From the NCBI GenBank assembly GCA_008729055.1, contig SDUX01000010.1, positions 744,001 to 808,000 of the forward strand: a DNA stretch of 64,000 bases, in the 5' to 3' direction. Shown here piece after piece: positions 21,963 to 31,384 of the stretch. Source of the DNA: Pyropia haitanensis. Taxonomy: Eukaryota; Rhodophyta; Bangiophyceae; Bangiales; Bangiaceae. A program made the position numbers and the translations under genes. Each line of letters opens with the position of its first letter. The first letter of the stretch is position 1. The notes under the pieces are model-generated. The model was given only the letters and a program-made list of their open reading frames with translations, had not been told where the DNA came from and searched no databases.

Positions 21963-22808
21963 GGCGGATGGGAGGGGGGGGGCGTGAGAGGAGAGAGGGA
22001 GGGAAGGAGGGGAGCGTGGCTGGCTGCCCTGCCAGCCGCCACGATCCCGCCTGCATGCAGCGGCCGCGCGGCGGTGGGTCCCGCCCGCCCGTTACGCCCA
22101 CTGCTCGCCGTGCCCGCCACCTCCCTGCCGCGGGTGGCGGTGGGGTACGCCGCGCGCCGTCCGCGGCCGCTCGGCGGCACCGTTGTTGTGGCTGGCGGGG
22201 GGGATTGAGTGGTCGAGGCTTCCCCGTTTACCTCTGGCGAGGCGTCGACGACGGGCGCTGGGGCCAGGGTGGGGAGAGGAGGAAGGGGGGTGGGGAAGCG
22301 AGGGCTTGGGGGGGGGGGGGCTGGAGGAGGCGTGTGTGCCTGCGGGCGAGCCCTGGCCTGCGCTGAGCAGGGGCGGGGGGCGGTGGGTATGCCCGTGCTC
22401 TCCTTGTCCCGCCGCGGCCAGGTGCGGGCGGCGTTTGGCGGGCGGAAGCCGCCACCGCCGCTGCCGCTGCTACCGCCGCTGCAGCTGCTGCCGCCGCTGC
22501 CGCCGCTGCCGCTGCTGCCGCCGCTGCCGCCGCTGCCGCCGCGCCCGCCGGGGCATCGGGTGGCCGCGTTGTGGTCAACGCCGCCGGCAAGGCGGGGCCG
22601 GCACGCTGCGCGTCGGCTGCCGGGAGGCTGGGCCGCGGCCGCCCGGCGCGTGTCCCCCACACCCATGCAGGACAGGACGTAGCGTGTATTGACAGGGACC
22701 TCACCCGCCCACCTCCTCTCCCAACCCGCCGCCCACCCTTCCCCCCCCGTCGACCCTCCCATGTCACCCGCCCCCGCCCCCGTCACGCCACAGCAAACAT
22801 CGCGGCCC
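21963..22808. other. Convergent 3' intergenic region with a GCTGCC-rich repeat
   Basis: This region lies between the convergent NOSIP and kinase genes. It contains a degenerate GCTGCCGCC repeat block at 22449-22550. Open frames across it are Ser/Gly or Leu/Pro low complexity, and no gene is supported. Confidence 0.4.
22449..22550 (+). repeat. Degenerate GCTGCCGCC tandem repeat
   Basis: About 100 bp of mixed GCTGCC, GCCGCT and GCTGCT units lie outside any supported coding region. Confidence 0.8.
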
Positions 22809-24130
22809 CTATGGCGGCTGTGCCGCCTTGTCCTTGCGCCCCAGCACGCTCCCCACCCGCAGGCTCACCCGCGACCGCAGCCGCTGGCGGCCCGCCTTCC
22901 CCCCGCCCCCCACGCCGCCGTCGCCCAGCCCACCGTCCAGGCCCGCCGCGGAACTGACGCTGCTCCCGCCGCTGCCGACGCGCGTGATGCCCGCGGGGAG
23001 GGCGCCGCGGGGGGAGGCGGGCCGGCCACCGCCGCGGCGGCCGCCGTCGGCGGCCGCGGCGGCGGCGGGGGTGAGGGGGGCGGCCGCGGCGGGGGTGAGG
23101 CCGGGGGACAGCGGCGGCGGTGGAGGTCGGAGTGGGGGTGGTGGCGCCCCGGTGGTGGCAGTTGACGTGCCGGCGGTGCCCGTCGAGGGGGTCGAGGGGG
23201 ATGGGGAGGGGGGTCCGCCGGGCAGTCCGGCGCCAAGGGGAGTGCCCGACGCCGCCGCCGCCGTGATCCCCGTCGGCGGCGGCGCCATCCCCGACGAGGA
23301 CGACGCGTCGGTCGACGTGGACGCCGCCCGCGGGTGGCCCGCGGCGGCGCCCAGCCGCAGCGGCACCACCGGCGGCACCGCCACCGGCGAGCCGGGGGGG
23401 GCGGACGCAGGGGACGACGGCTCCGCCCTCCCTCCCTCCCCCCCGTCGTCGGTACGGAGCCACGCGGAACTGAGCACCTGCGACACCGTCCAGCGGGCGG
23501 CCGGGTCGCGCGCGAGCATGCCACCCAGGCACTCGCGGAGCGCCGGGCTAACCGCCGGCACGTCGGGCCAGGGCGTGCGGGTGGCCATGCCCGACGCGAT
23601 GCCGTCCCAGGTGGCAAACACGTTGGCGCCCACGTACGGGGGGTGGCCATAGAGGAGGAAAAAGGCGGTCGCGCCGAGCGACCACACGTCCGCCGAGTAG
23701 CTCTCGGCGGGCGCAGGGGGGGCCGCGGGGGACACGCACAACTCGGGGGCGGTCATGGCGGGCGTGCCGACGGCGGTGCGCGTCGAGACGAGGTCGGCGG
23801 GGTCGGCTGACGGCGCGCGGCCGCCGCCGCCGGCGCCACCGCCTGGTGAGCGCATCGTCGCGGCGGCGGTGGCGGCGGGGGTGGGCGGCTCGCCGAGCGC
23901 GCCGACGCCCAGCACCCCCCCACGCACGTTGGCGTACAGCTTGGCCGAGCCAAAGTCTGACAACTTGGCCACCCCGTCCGCGCCGTGCAGCACGTTGGCG
24001 GGCTTGATGTCCCGGTGCACGATGCGGCGGGAGTGGAGGAACGCCAGGCCCGTCGCAACGTGCCGCACCACCCGCCGAGTGGCGCGCTCGCCAATGCCCC
24101 CCGTGACGGCCGGCGTCGGCGCCACCGCGC

Positions 24131-24172
<42 letters not shown>

Positions 24173-26964
24173 TGCTCCCCGCCCCGACGCCGGCGCCGAG
24201 CGTGCTGCGGCGGGAGCGGTGGTGTTTGCCGCCGCCACCGCCAACGCCAACGGCGCCCGCCCCCCCCTTGGGGAGTGGCCGCTCCGGTAGCACCGCCCCC
24301 CGGGACGCCCACTCGAGCACAATGTACAACTTGTCGCGACTGTCATCGTCAACGACCGCGTGCAGCTGTACAATGTTGGGGTGGCGGAGCGTCTCGAGGA
24401 TGGCCACCTCCCGCACCGCCCCCGCGGGCAGCGACGCACGCCGCCAGTTGCTGTCGCGGCCTGCACCGGGGAGGTAGCGCGAGCTCGGGGGCGGGGGGTT
24501 GTGGTCCCCGCGGTCGCTCCCGTCGCCGCCACCGCCGCGGTCCCAGCCGTCGCCGCCACCGCTGCGGCCAGCGCCGCCGCCGCCGCCGCCGCCGCCGGCA
24601 CCCCCCCCGACACCCGCCAGGCCCGCGACGCCCGAGTCGCCCGCCGCGTCGTCGCCAAGCCCCGTGGTGGCCAACGAGGTGCCACTCACCGCGCTGCTGC
24701 TGATGGAGCCCGGTGTCTGGGGCCCCTCGGACATGGAGCCGAGGGCGGACATGCCCGCCCCCCCTGCCGTCCCTCCTCCCCCCGCGCTGTCCGTGTCGGC
24801 GTCCCCGCGGGCGCCGACCCCCCCCCCCCCCCAGCCGGCCGCCCCCCCCACGCCCTGCTCCAGCGCCCGCAGGCGCTGCGTCTTGCGCAGCATCAGCTTG
24901 GACAGCACCTTGACCGCGTAGAAGCGGCCGTCCGCCTCGGACACGGCCAGCTTGACCGACCCAAACGAGCCCCGCCCGATCGAGTGCAGCAGGATAAACT
25001 GCCGCACCCGCCGGTACGTTGCCAGTGGCTTGCCCCGCCACTGGTCTGTCAGGCGAGGGCGGTAGTCGAGGGGGGCGAGGGGGGCGGCAGCGGCCGCTGC
25101 GGCGGCAGCCGCGCCGCTGCCCATCGCCCCCGCAGCCGGCATTGTTGCCGCCGCCGACGGCGTTGCGGGACTGGCGCCAGCGCCGCCAAACGCGCCGCCG
25201 CCGCCGCCGCCGCCGCTGCCGGGCGCCCCAGGGAGGCTCCCCCGCGATGACCGCCGTGGAGACGCGCTCGGAGACGCGCCCCCCACGCCGTGCGCGGCGG
25301 CACGCAGCCGCGCGCGGAGGGAGGTGGACAGCGCCGGCAGCGGCACGAGCACCGACAGGCCGCGGAGCCACACCTCGGCCTGCCCGCGGCTGGGCAACAC
25401 AAAAGACAGGACCGCCGGCTCGGCCGCTGCCGCACCACCGGAGTGGTGGAGGTGGAGGTGGTGGTGATGGTGGTGGTGGTGGTGGTGGTGGTGGTGGTGA
25501 TTGTGGTGGGGCTGATGGCGACCCAAAAAGGCGGCGGCATGGCCGCCGCCGCCGCCGCCGCCGCCGCCACCGCCGCCACCGCCAGCGACGGCGCGCCACT
25601 CGAGTGTCACCGTCTTGTCGTGCTGCCGCAGCCGCCGCACGGCGGCGAGCGGCACACCCCCCCCACAGTCGCTGCCGTCGGGAGGGCGCCCCCCTCCCCC
25701 CCCGTCCCCCGCGCACGCGTCGAGGAAGAGCAGCGGCAGCGACGGGAGGCCCGGGCCCGACAGGGCCGCGCCGAGGTCCCCCCCGCCGCCGACGCCGCCG
25801 CCGCCGCCTCCCCCGCGCGGCGACGCGGGCGGCTCGCTGGTGCTGTGCCGCACGTCGCGTGACAGCCGCCGCGCCGTCGACGCGGACGCGGCGGCGACGA
25901 CCGCCGCGGCCGACGCGCGGAGGGCGGCGGCGGCCGAGCCAGACGACAGGAGGGACGCGGCGAGCGACGCGGCCGCCGCGGCGGGGAGGGGGCGCCAGCA
26001 CAGCACCGCCGGCGGGCCAGGCGCCAGCCACAGCCACAGGGGGGTGCCGGGCGCCACGGCACCGCCGCCAATGCCGCCGCCAGTGATGATGCAGCCGCTG
26101 CTGCCCGCCGCGTCCCCCCCACCAGCGCCCGCCGTCCCCGGTGCGCCCGCTGGGGAGTCGTCCCCCCCACCCCCCCCTCCCCCTCCCCCCCCCAGGAGGA
26201 GCGCCCCCCGCCGTGACCGCAGCCGCAGGCGGTGGCGGTGGGGCGGCGCGGCGGCCCCCCCCACGGTCCCCCGCTGGAGGACGTACAGGCAGTCGAGCGG
26301 CGCGCGGCCCGGGTCGGCGGCGGAGCCGTCCCCCCCCGCCCCCGCGCCGCCCCGCCGGTCCCACGTCAGCGACCGCCGGCTGGACGACACTGGGGAGGGG
26401 AGGGAGGACGACGACGACGACGACTCGCGCGCCACGGACGACGATGGTGACAGCTCCAACTCCGAGTCGGACGACGAGAGGGAGACGGTGGGGAAGGGCG
26501 GCCGGGGGGTGTGGCCGCCAAAGCCGGTGCCCGCCATGGCCGCCGCCGCCGCCGCGACGGTCTGGCTCGCGCCCCCCCCCCAGGGGGCACCGCCGTGGGC
26601 GCCGCCACCCTCGCCACCGCCGCCGCCACTGCCGCCACCGCCGCCACCGCCGCCGCCCCCCGCCGCCATTGCAGCAACGGGCACCCCCCGGACGCCGCCC
26701 AGCACCAGCGGCGGGGACCGCTCCCGTGACACCCGCGCCGCCTCGCGCCCCACAATCACCACGTCGGCGGCCCCCCCCGCCCCCCCCGGGTCCCCCCCCC
26801 CCCCAGGGGCGTGCCGCCCCCACCCCCACCCGCCAGCACATCGTCCAGCAGCCGCCCGCCGACGGGTACGACCCGCCCCCGGGGGGCGAGCAGCCGCGAT
26901 TCCCGCACCAGCCGCTCCGCCGCGGCCGGGGGGGGGAAGACGAGCCCGGCACCGCCGCGCGGCG

Positions 26965-26997
<33 letters not shown>

Positions 26998-27955
26998 GAC
27001 GGCAGCGGTCAAACTCGCCGCCGCCGCCGCGGGGGCGGCCATGGCCGCGCGCCTCGTACCGGCGGGGGGCGACGGGGGTGGGGGGACGGCGCCCACGGGC
27101 GCCGGCGGGGGGGTGTCGAGCACCAGCGGGGGCGGCGGCAGCGGCCGCCGCCGGGCGGCCAAGCCGCTGCTGCCGTCCCCGCCACCGCTGCCGCCGCCGA
27201 CGCCATTGCCAGGCGCAAAACCCCCGCCGTTGGCGGCGAGCCGCGGCGACGCAACGTCCACGGAGGCGCGGGGGGACGCCGCCGCCGTCGCCGCCGCGCT
27301 ACCGCCGTCGCCCGCCGCCCACCGCCGCCACCGCCGTGACGGCGGGGTCGCGGCGGCCGGCGCCGCCGCCGCCGTACTGCCCGCCGCCGCCACCGCGCCC
27401 GCCGCGGCGGTGACGGCGGCGGCGGCGGCGGCAGCAGCGGTGGCGGCAGCGACGGCCGTCGCGGCGGCGGCGGCGGCGGCGGCGGAGGCGGGGGCAGGGG
27501 CGGCGGCGGGGGCGCCCCCCCCCCCCCCCCCCTGCTCAGGCCGGATCGGCGGAACCCCCCCACGCCCCCCACCCCCCCCGCCCCCCCCGGCGCGACGCGC
27601 CGCCCCCACCGCGCCCCCCCCCCGCCCCCCCCGCGCTTACCGGCCCCGAGTCCGAGTCGGATGCGAGCGCCGGCGCCCACTCCGCGTCGGAGCCGAGGTC
27701 CGAGTCCCGCCCGGCGCCCGGCGGCGACCGCTGCTCCGCGCCGCGGCCGCCGCCGGCGCGGCGGCCAAAGCCAAAGCCGCTGCTGCTGCTGCCACCGCCG
27801 CCGCCGCCACCGCCGCTGCCACCACCACCGCCGCCGCCGGCAACGCCACCGCCTCCGGCACCGGCACCGGCACCGACACTGGCACCGCCGCCGCCGACGT
27901 CGACGCCGGGTCCGCCGCCGTTGAAAAAGCCGGCCGCGCGACGGCGGGGGAACAT
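22809..27955 (-). CDS. Large CaMKK/GRIK-like Ser/Thr protein kinase with long low-complexity N-terminus, frame breaks
   Basis: The start is the ATG of MFPRRRAAGFFNGGGPG. The kinase domain (DNA about 25010 down to 23460) has the glycine loop IGRGSFGSVKLAVSEADGRFYAVKVL with its Lys, then REVAILETLRHPNIVQL. HRDIKPANVL, DFGSAK and the activation segment GTPAMTAPE follow, and the domain ends at WTVSQVLSSAWL. The motifs KVLSK and LYIVLEWASRGAVL are CaMKK/SnAK-like. Plant GRIK kinases activate SnRK1, so an upstream energy-signalling role is inferred. Upstream, LDCLYVLQRGTV, VTLEWRAV and LSFVLPSRGQAEVWLRGLSVL may be a PH domain split by insertions (weak). There is a poly-His run. Only 22809-26996 is one open frame. 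The N-terminal third needs joins at G runs, for example between ERLVRESRLLAPRGRVVPVGG and ADVVIVGREAARVSRERS near 26780-26820. The repaired size is about 1,700 residues. Confidence 0.78.
25443..25514 (+). repeat. Imperfect (GTG)n repeat encoding poly-His in the kinase
   Basis: GTG/GAG/GAT triplets on the plus strand read as CAC/CAT codons on the minus strand and give more than 14 near-consecutive His inside a loop of the kinase N-terminal region. Confidence 0.9.
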
Positions 27956-29344
27956 GGTGCGACGCGGTGCGCGCGCGCAACAACAACAACAAGAAGAACA
28001 AAAAAAAGATCAGGGGAGGGCACCCCGCTAGTGGCAGCGGCTGGGGGCCGGCAGCCGTAGCGATGGCCGCAGCGGAGGCTGCCGCGGCGGCGGCGGCGGT
28101 GGCGGTGGTAGTAGTGGTGGTGGTGGGGGGGAATGCGGCCGCGGCGGCGGCGGTGTTGCCGGCGACACGACCGGCAGCCAACGGCTGCCACAAGAAAGCC
28201 GCCTACGGGGGTGGCTGAGGGGCGGTGGAGGCGGCGGGCCGACCGGCCGCCGGCGGCCGCCACAAGTCTAACGGCCGACGCAAGTGGCGGTGGCGCAGCG
28301 GGGCGGAGCGGGCGGCGACCAAAAACAGAGGGAGACGGAGGGCAGACGCGGGAAAGGGGCAGCGGAGAGGAGGGGAAAGGGGACGAGGGGACGGGCAGCG
28401 GAGAGGAGGAGGGGAAAAGGGGACGGAGGGAAGGGCGCAGGAGCGTGGGGCGGGGAGGAAAAGGGGCACAGGGGGAGGCGCGGCGGGAAGGGAGCGAGAG
28501 GGGAGAGGGGGAGGCGGCGGATGGCAGCCGCCGCGGCCGCCCGGCCGCCCGGCCGCCCGCCGCCCGCACGCCCGCTCCCGGCGGGCGGGACGGCACGCGC
28601 GGGGGGGAGAGTCGCGGACAGCGCGGCCGGCGGCGGCGGCGGCCGGCGGCGCCGCGGCGGCGGCGCCGACCGCCACGACCGCGCCAGAGGCGGAGGGGGG
28701 AGGGGGGGGGGGAGGGGGAACGGCCGCCGCGGGGAGCGCACGCGTCCGCGGCGGTGCGTTGCGGGCGGCCCCGCGCGCGCGCGGCCGCGGCGCGGCGCGG
28801 CGCGGAAGGGTGACGGTGTCAGGCTATGACTACTCCGGGGCGGGGGGGGGGGGGGGGAAGGGAGAAGAGGTGGGACGCGGGGGGGGGGGGGGGGGGACAG
28901 GGCGCCGGGGGGGTGGGACAGCTGTGGTCGAGGAGGGTGGCGCACTGCTTGCTGCCTGCGCTCCTGGTCGTGGGGGGTGGGGCGACCAAGGTGGGGGGGG
29001 GACACCCCCCCCCCCCCCCCCCCCCCCCCCACCGCTGCCGCAGCAGGCGCGCGCGCAGTGGGGCGGTGGGGACGGTACACGCTGTACGGTGGGTGTACAC
29101 GCCGTGTATATGCGGGGAGGAATGGACGGAAGCCCATTGGCAGGCGACTGCCCGTCGAAATGGACGTGGAGGAGGGGGATCGGATCACGACACGTGGCAA
29201 CAGACGAAGGGACAAGTCTTCTTGTGGGCCCAACGAGACTCTGCACGTGAAGGCGTACTCGCGGGGGGGCGCTGCATCACAACCTCCGCCCGCCTCACCG
29301 CCGCCCCCCCCCCGCGCCACTCCTTCCCTTCTGCGCGACGGCTG
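27956..29344. other. Kinase upstream region with purine-rich tract and homopolymers
   Basis: This 1.4-kb stretch lies between the kinase start and the 3' end of the NUFIP-like gene. It contains an A-rich leader just upstream of the kinase ATG and a strongly purine-rich (G/A) tract at about 28315-28520. Long runs of G lie at 28843-28858 and 28880-28896, and a run of about 25 C lies near 29005-29030. No recognisable protein is encoded. Confidence 0.45.
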
Positions 29345-30634
29345 CTACCGACGACGCTCGACCGCCGCGTCGCGGGTGGCGAGGAAGACAAGCGCCGCCA
29401 GCAGCCGCCGCTCGTCGACGTCAGGCAGCTGCTCGTCGGCAGCAGGCCGCCGCTCATTGTCGGCACGCTGCCGCGGTGCCGGCGCGCCGCCCGGCGCGCC
29501 GCCCGGCGCCGCGGCCGACGTCGCGGGCGCCGCCGCGGCGGCGACTGCCACGTCACCGCCCTCCCTCCCTGACGGTGGGTTGGGCGCCCCCCCGCCACCA
29601 GGGGCACCCGTCGGCCTAGCGACAGCTGCCGCCGCACCATCGACGCCGCCGTCCACTTGCATGTCGTCGCCGCTGCCGGCAGCGGCGCCGCCACTGCCGC
29701 CGCCGCCACCGTCGTTCTCGTCAACGTCCCTGTCCATGGGGCGGCGTCGCTTGGCCAGCGGGGGCGCCTCGCCGGCGCCGCTGGCCGCCGCCCTCGCCGT
29801 CGGCGGCCGCTTGCCCCACTCCCCCGTTGAGGACCCCGCTGCTCTCCCATCGGCCAGGCTGCCCCCCGTCTCGGCGTCGCTGTCGTCGCTGCTGCTGCCG
29901 CTGCTGCCATAGTCGGCACAGAGGAGACCGAGGGCGACTAACCCGCCGCCACCGCCTCCGCCAGCCCCGCCGCTACCGCCTCCGCCACCCCCGTCGCCCT
30001 CTTCGCTGACCTCGCCCCCACGTGCATCAGCGGAGCGGGATGGGGCCGAGCCAACCCCCACTGCAGCGGGCTTCCCGTCTGCGTCACGCGGCGGTTGCGT
30101 CCTACCCGCCGTGTCGGGCAGAGGTCCAGCCTCCGCCCCCCCATCGACAGCCGCCTCCCCCCCTTCCACCCGCCCAGTGCGTGCCGCCACCACCGCCCGG
30201 GATGGCCACCGGCGGCGGCGAGCGGCAATCCACTCGGCAATCTCTTCGGGGCTGTCGCCAGGGAGCACCCAGCCACCACTCCCACCGCCACCGCCCGCCC
30301 TGTCGCCATCACCGCGGTCGCGGCCACGACCGCGGCTGCGGCCGCGGCCACGCCCGCCGCGCCCGCCGCGTCCGCCGCGCCCACCGCCACGCCCCCCATA
30401 GTCCGACCTGCCCCCGTCGGGTCGGTCCCCGCCCCCCCCTCCCGGCCCATGAGACGCTCCCCGTCCACGCCCCCGCCCGCGCCCGCGCCCACGCCCGCGC
30501 CCGCGCCCGCCACCGTCTCGGCCGTCCCCGCCAGCGGACCCGAGGGTGGCATAGGGCCGCGCAGGTGCGCCCGCCCGGGGTGCAACAGGGGGTGGGGGGA
30601 GGTAAGGAGCAGGGGAGGCTGTGCCAGGGGGCAT
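29345..30634 (-). CDS. NUFIP1-like RGG protein (box C/D snoRNP assembly)
   Basis: This 429-residue protein starts at MPPGTASPAPYLPPPP. A long Arg/Gly block (GRGRGRGRG and [15 protein letters not shown]) precedes GWVLPGDSPEEIAEWIAARRRRWPSRAVVAAR. That segment matches the NUFIP1 core, where a T/S-PEEI-x-x-W-x-x-x-R-x-x-x-x-P pattern binds SNU13/15.5K and links it to the R2TP chaperone during box C/D snoRNP assembly in the nucleus. Downstream is an acidic Ser-rich patch (DYGSSGSSSDDSDAET) and a basic stretch KRRRPMDRD that may be a nuclear signal. The C-terminus LLAALVFLATRDAAVERRR is helical. The core is short, so the call rests on one motif plus the RGG context. The zinc finger of animal NUFIP1 is not seen. 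Confidence 0.7.
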   Translation of the reverse strand: MPPGTASPAPYLPPPPVAPRAGAPARPYATLGSAGGDGRDGGGRGRGRGRGRGRGRGRGASHGPGGGGGDRPDGGRSDYGGRGGGRGGRGGRGGRGRGRSRGRGRDRGDGDRAGGGGGSGGWVLPGDSPEEIAEWIAARRRRWPSRAVVAARTGRVEGGEAAVDGGAEAGPLPDTAGRTQPPRDADGKPAAVGVGSAPSRSADARGGEVSEEGDGGGGGGSGGAGGGGGGGLVALGLLCADYGSSGSSSDDSDAETGGSLADGRAAGSSTGEWGKRPPTARAAASGAGEAPPLAKRRRPMDRDVDENDGGGGGSGGAAAGSGDDMQVDGGVDGAAAAVARPTGAPGGGGAPNPPSGREGGDVAVAAAAAPATSAAAPGGAPGGAPAPRQRADNERRPAADEQLPDVDERRLLAALVFLATRDAAVERRR

Positions 30635-31384
30635 GATGGGGAAAGAAGCGTAGGATAGAGAACGGAGTATGGGCGAAAGACGGTAGGGATGAGGACGGGA
30701 GGGCAGCGGCGGCAGGGAGAGGAGCGATAGACGGAGCACCGGCGGGTACGGAGCGGCAGAGGCAACGAGATGCTGCAGGTCAGGCTAGTGAGCACAACAG
30801 CTCAATGGAGCTGCTGGCGAGGGAGGTGCAAAGGACAAAGTAGACGCGAGGGAAGCGATGAGAAGAGCGAGGTGCCGCCAGGGAGGGACACGGCGGCAGC
30901 TGCTGGCAGATGACGCCGGAGCCAGCCGGCAAAGGGACGCGGCCGGTGTTGGCGCGGGCCGGGCGGCGGCCGCGCACGGTGGTCGTGCCATCTTCTCATT
31001 CCTCTACTTCGGACAACCATGAATTGTATTTTGTGATGTGTGGATTTCTCTGTTTCAAATACGAACGCTAAGTTCAACAGCAGGCGGTACGTTGGATGCA
31101 TACTCCTTTCGTCAGCTTCACTGTGCAACCGACTGTTGGTCAGCAGAGGTTTCAGCACCAGGGGCGCCACTGTTCAAATCGAGCTGCCACCGACCGACTT
31201 CTTGTCCACCCGCCCGTGACGCAGCTGCCCGCCTCCACCGTCACTGCCGGCCACCTGTCGGCCCTCGCTGCCCCCGCGCTCTTCGTCCCGGTCTTGCCGA
31301 GCGGGGCGCTGCGCCGCGCCGCGCCGACCCGGAAAGTGTCCTACCCTTTTCCGCCCCGGTGCCGACTGCCGACCGCGGCCCGGC
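30635..31384. promoter_or_regulatory. Divergent promoter region
   Basis: This 750-bp region lies between a minus-strand and a plus-strand gene. Around 30990-31110 it is A/T-richer than the surroundings (TTGTATTTTGTGATGTG). The 31270-31370 part is a C-rich putative 5' UTR for the plus-strand gene. No TATA box was identified. Confidence 0.35.
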
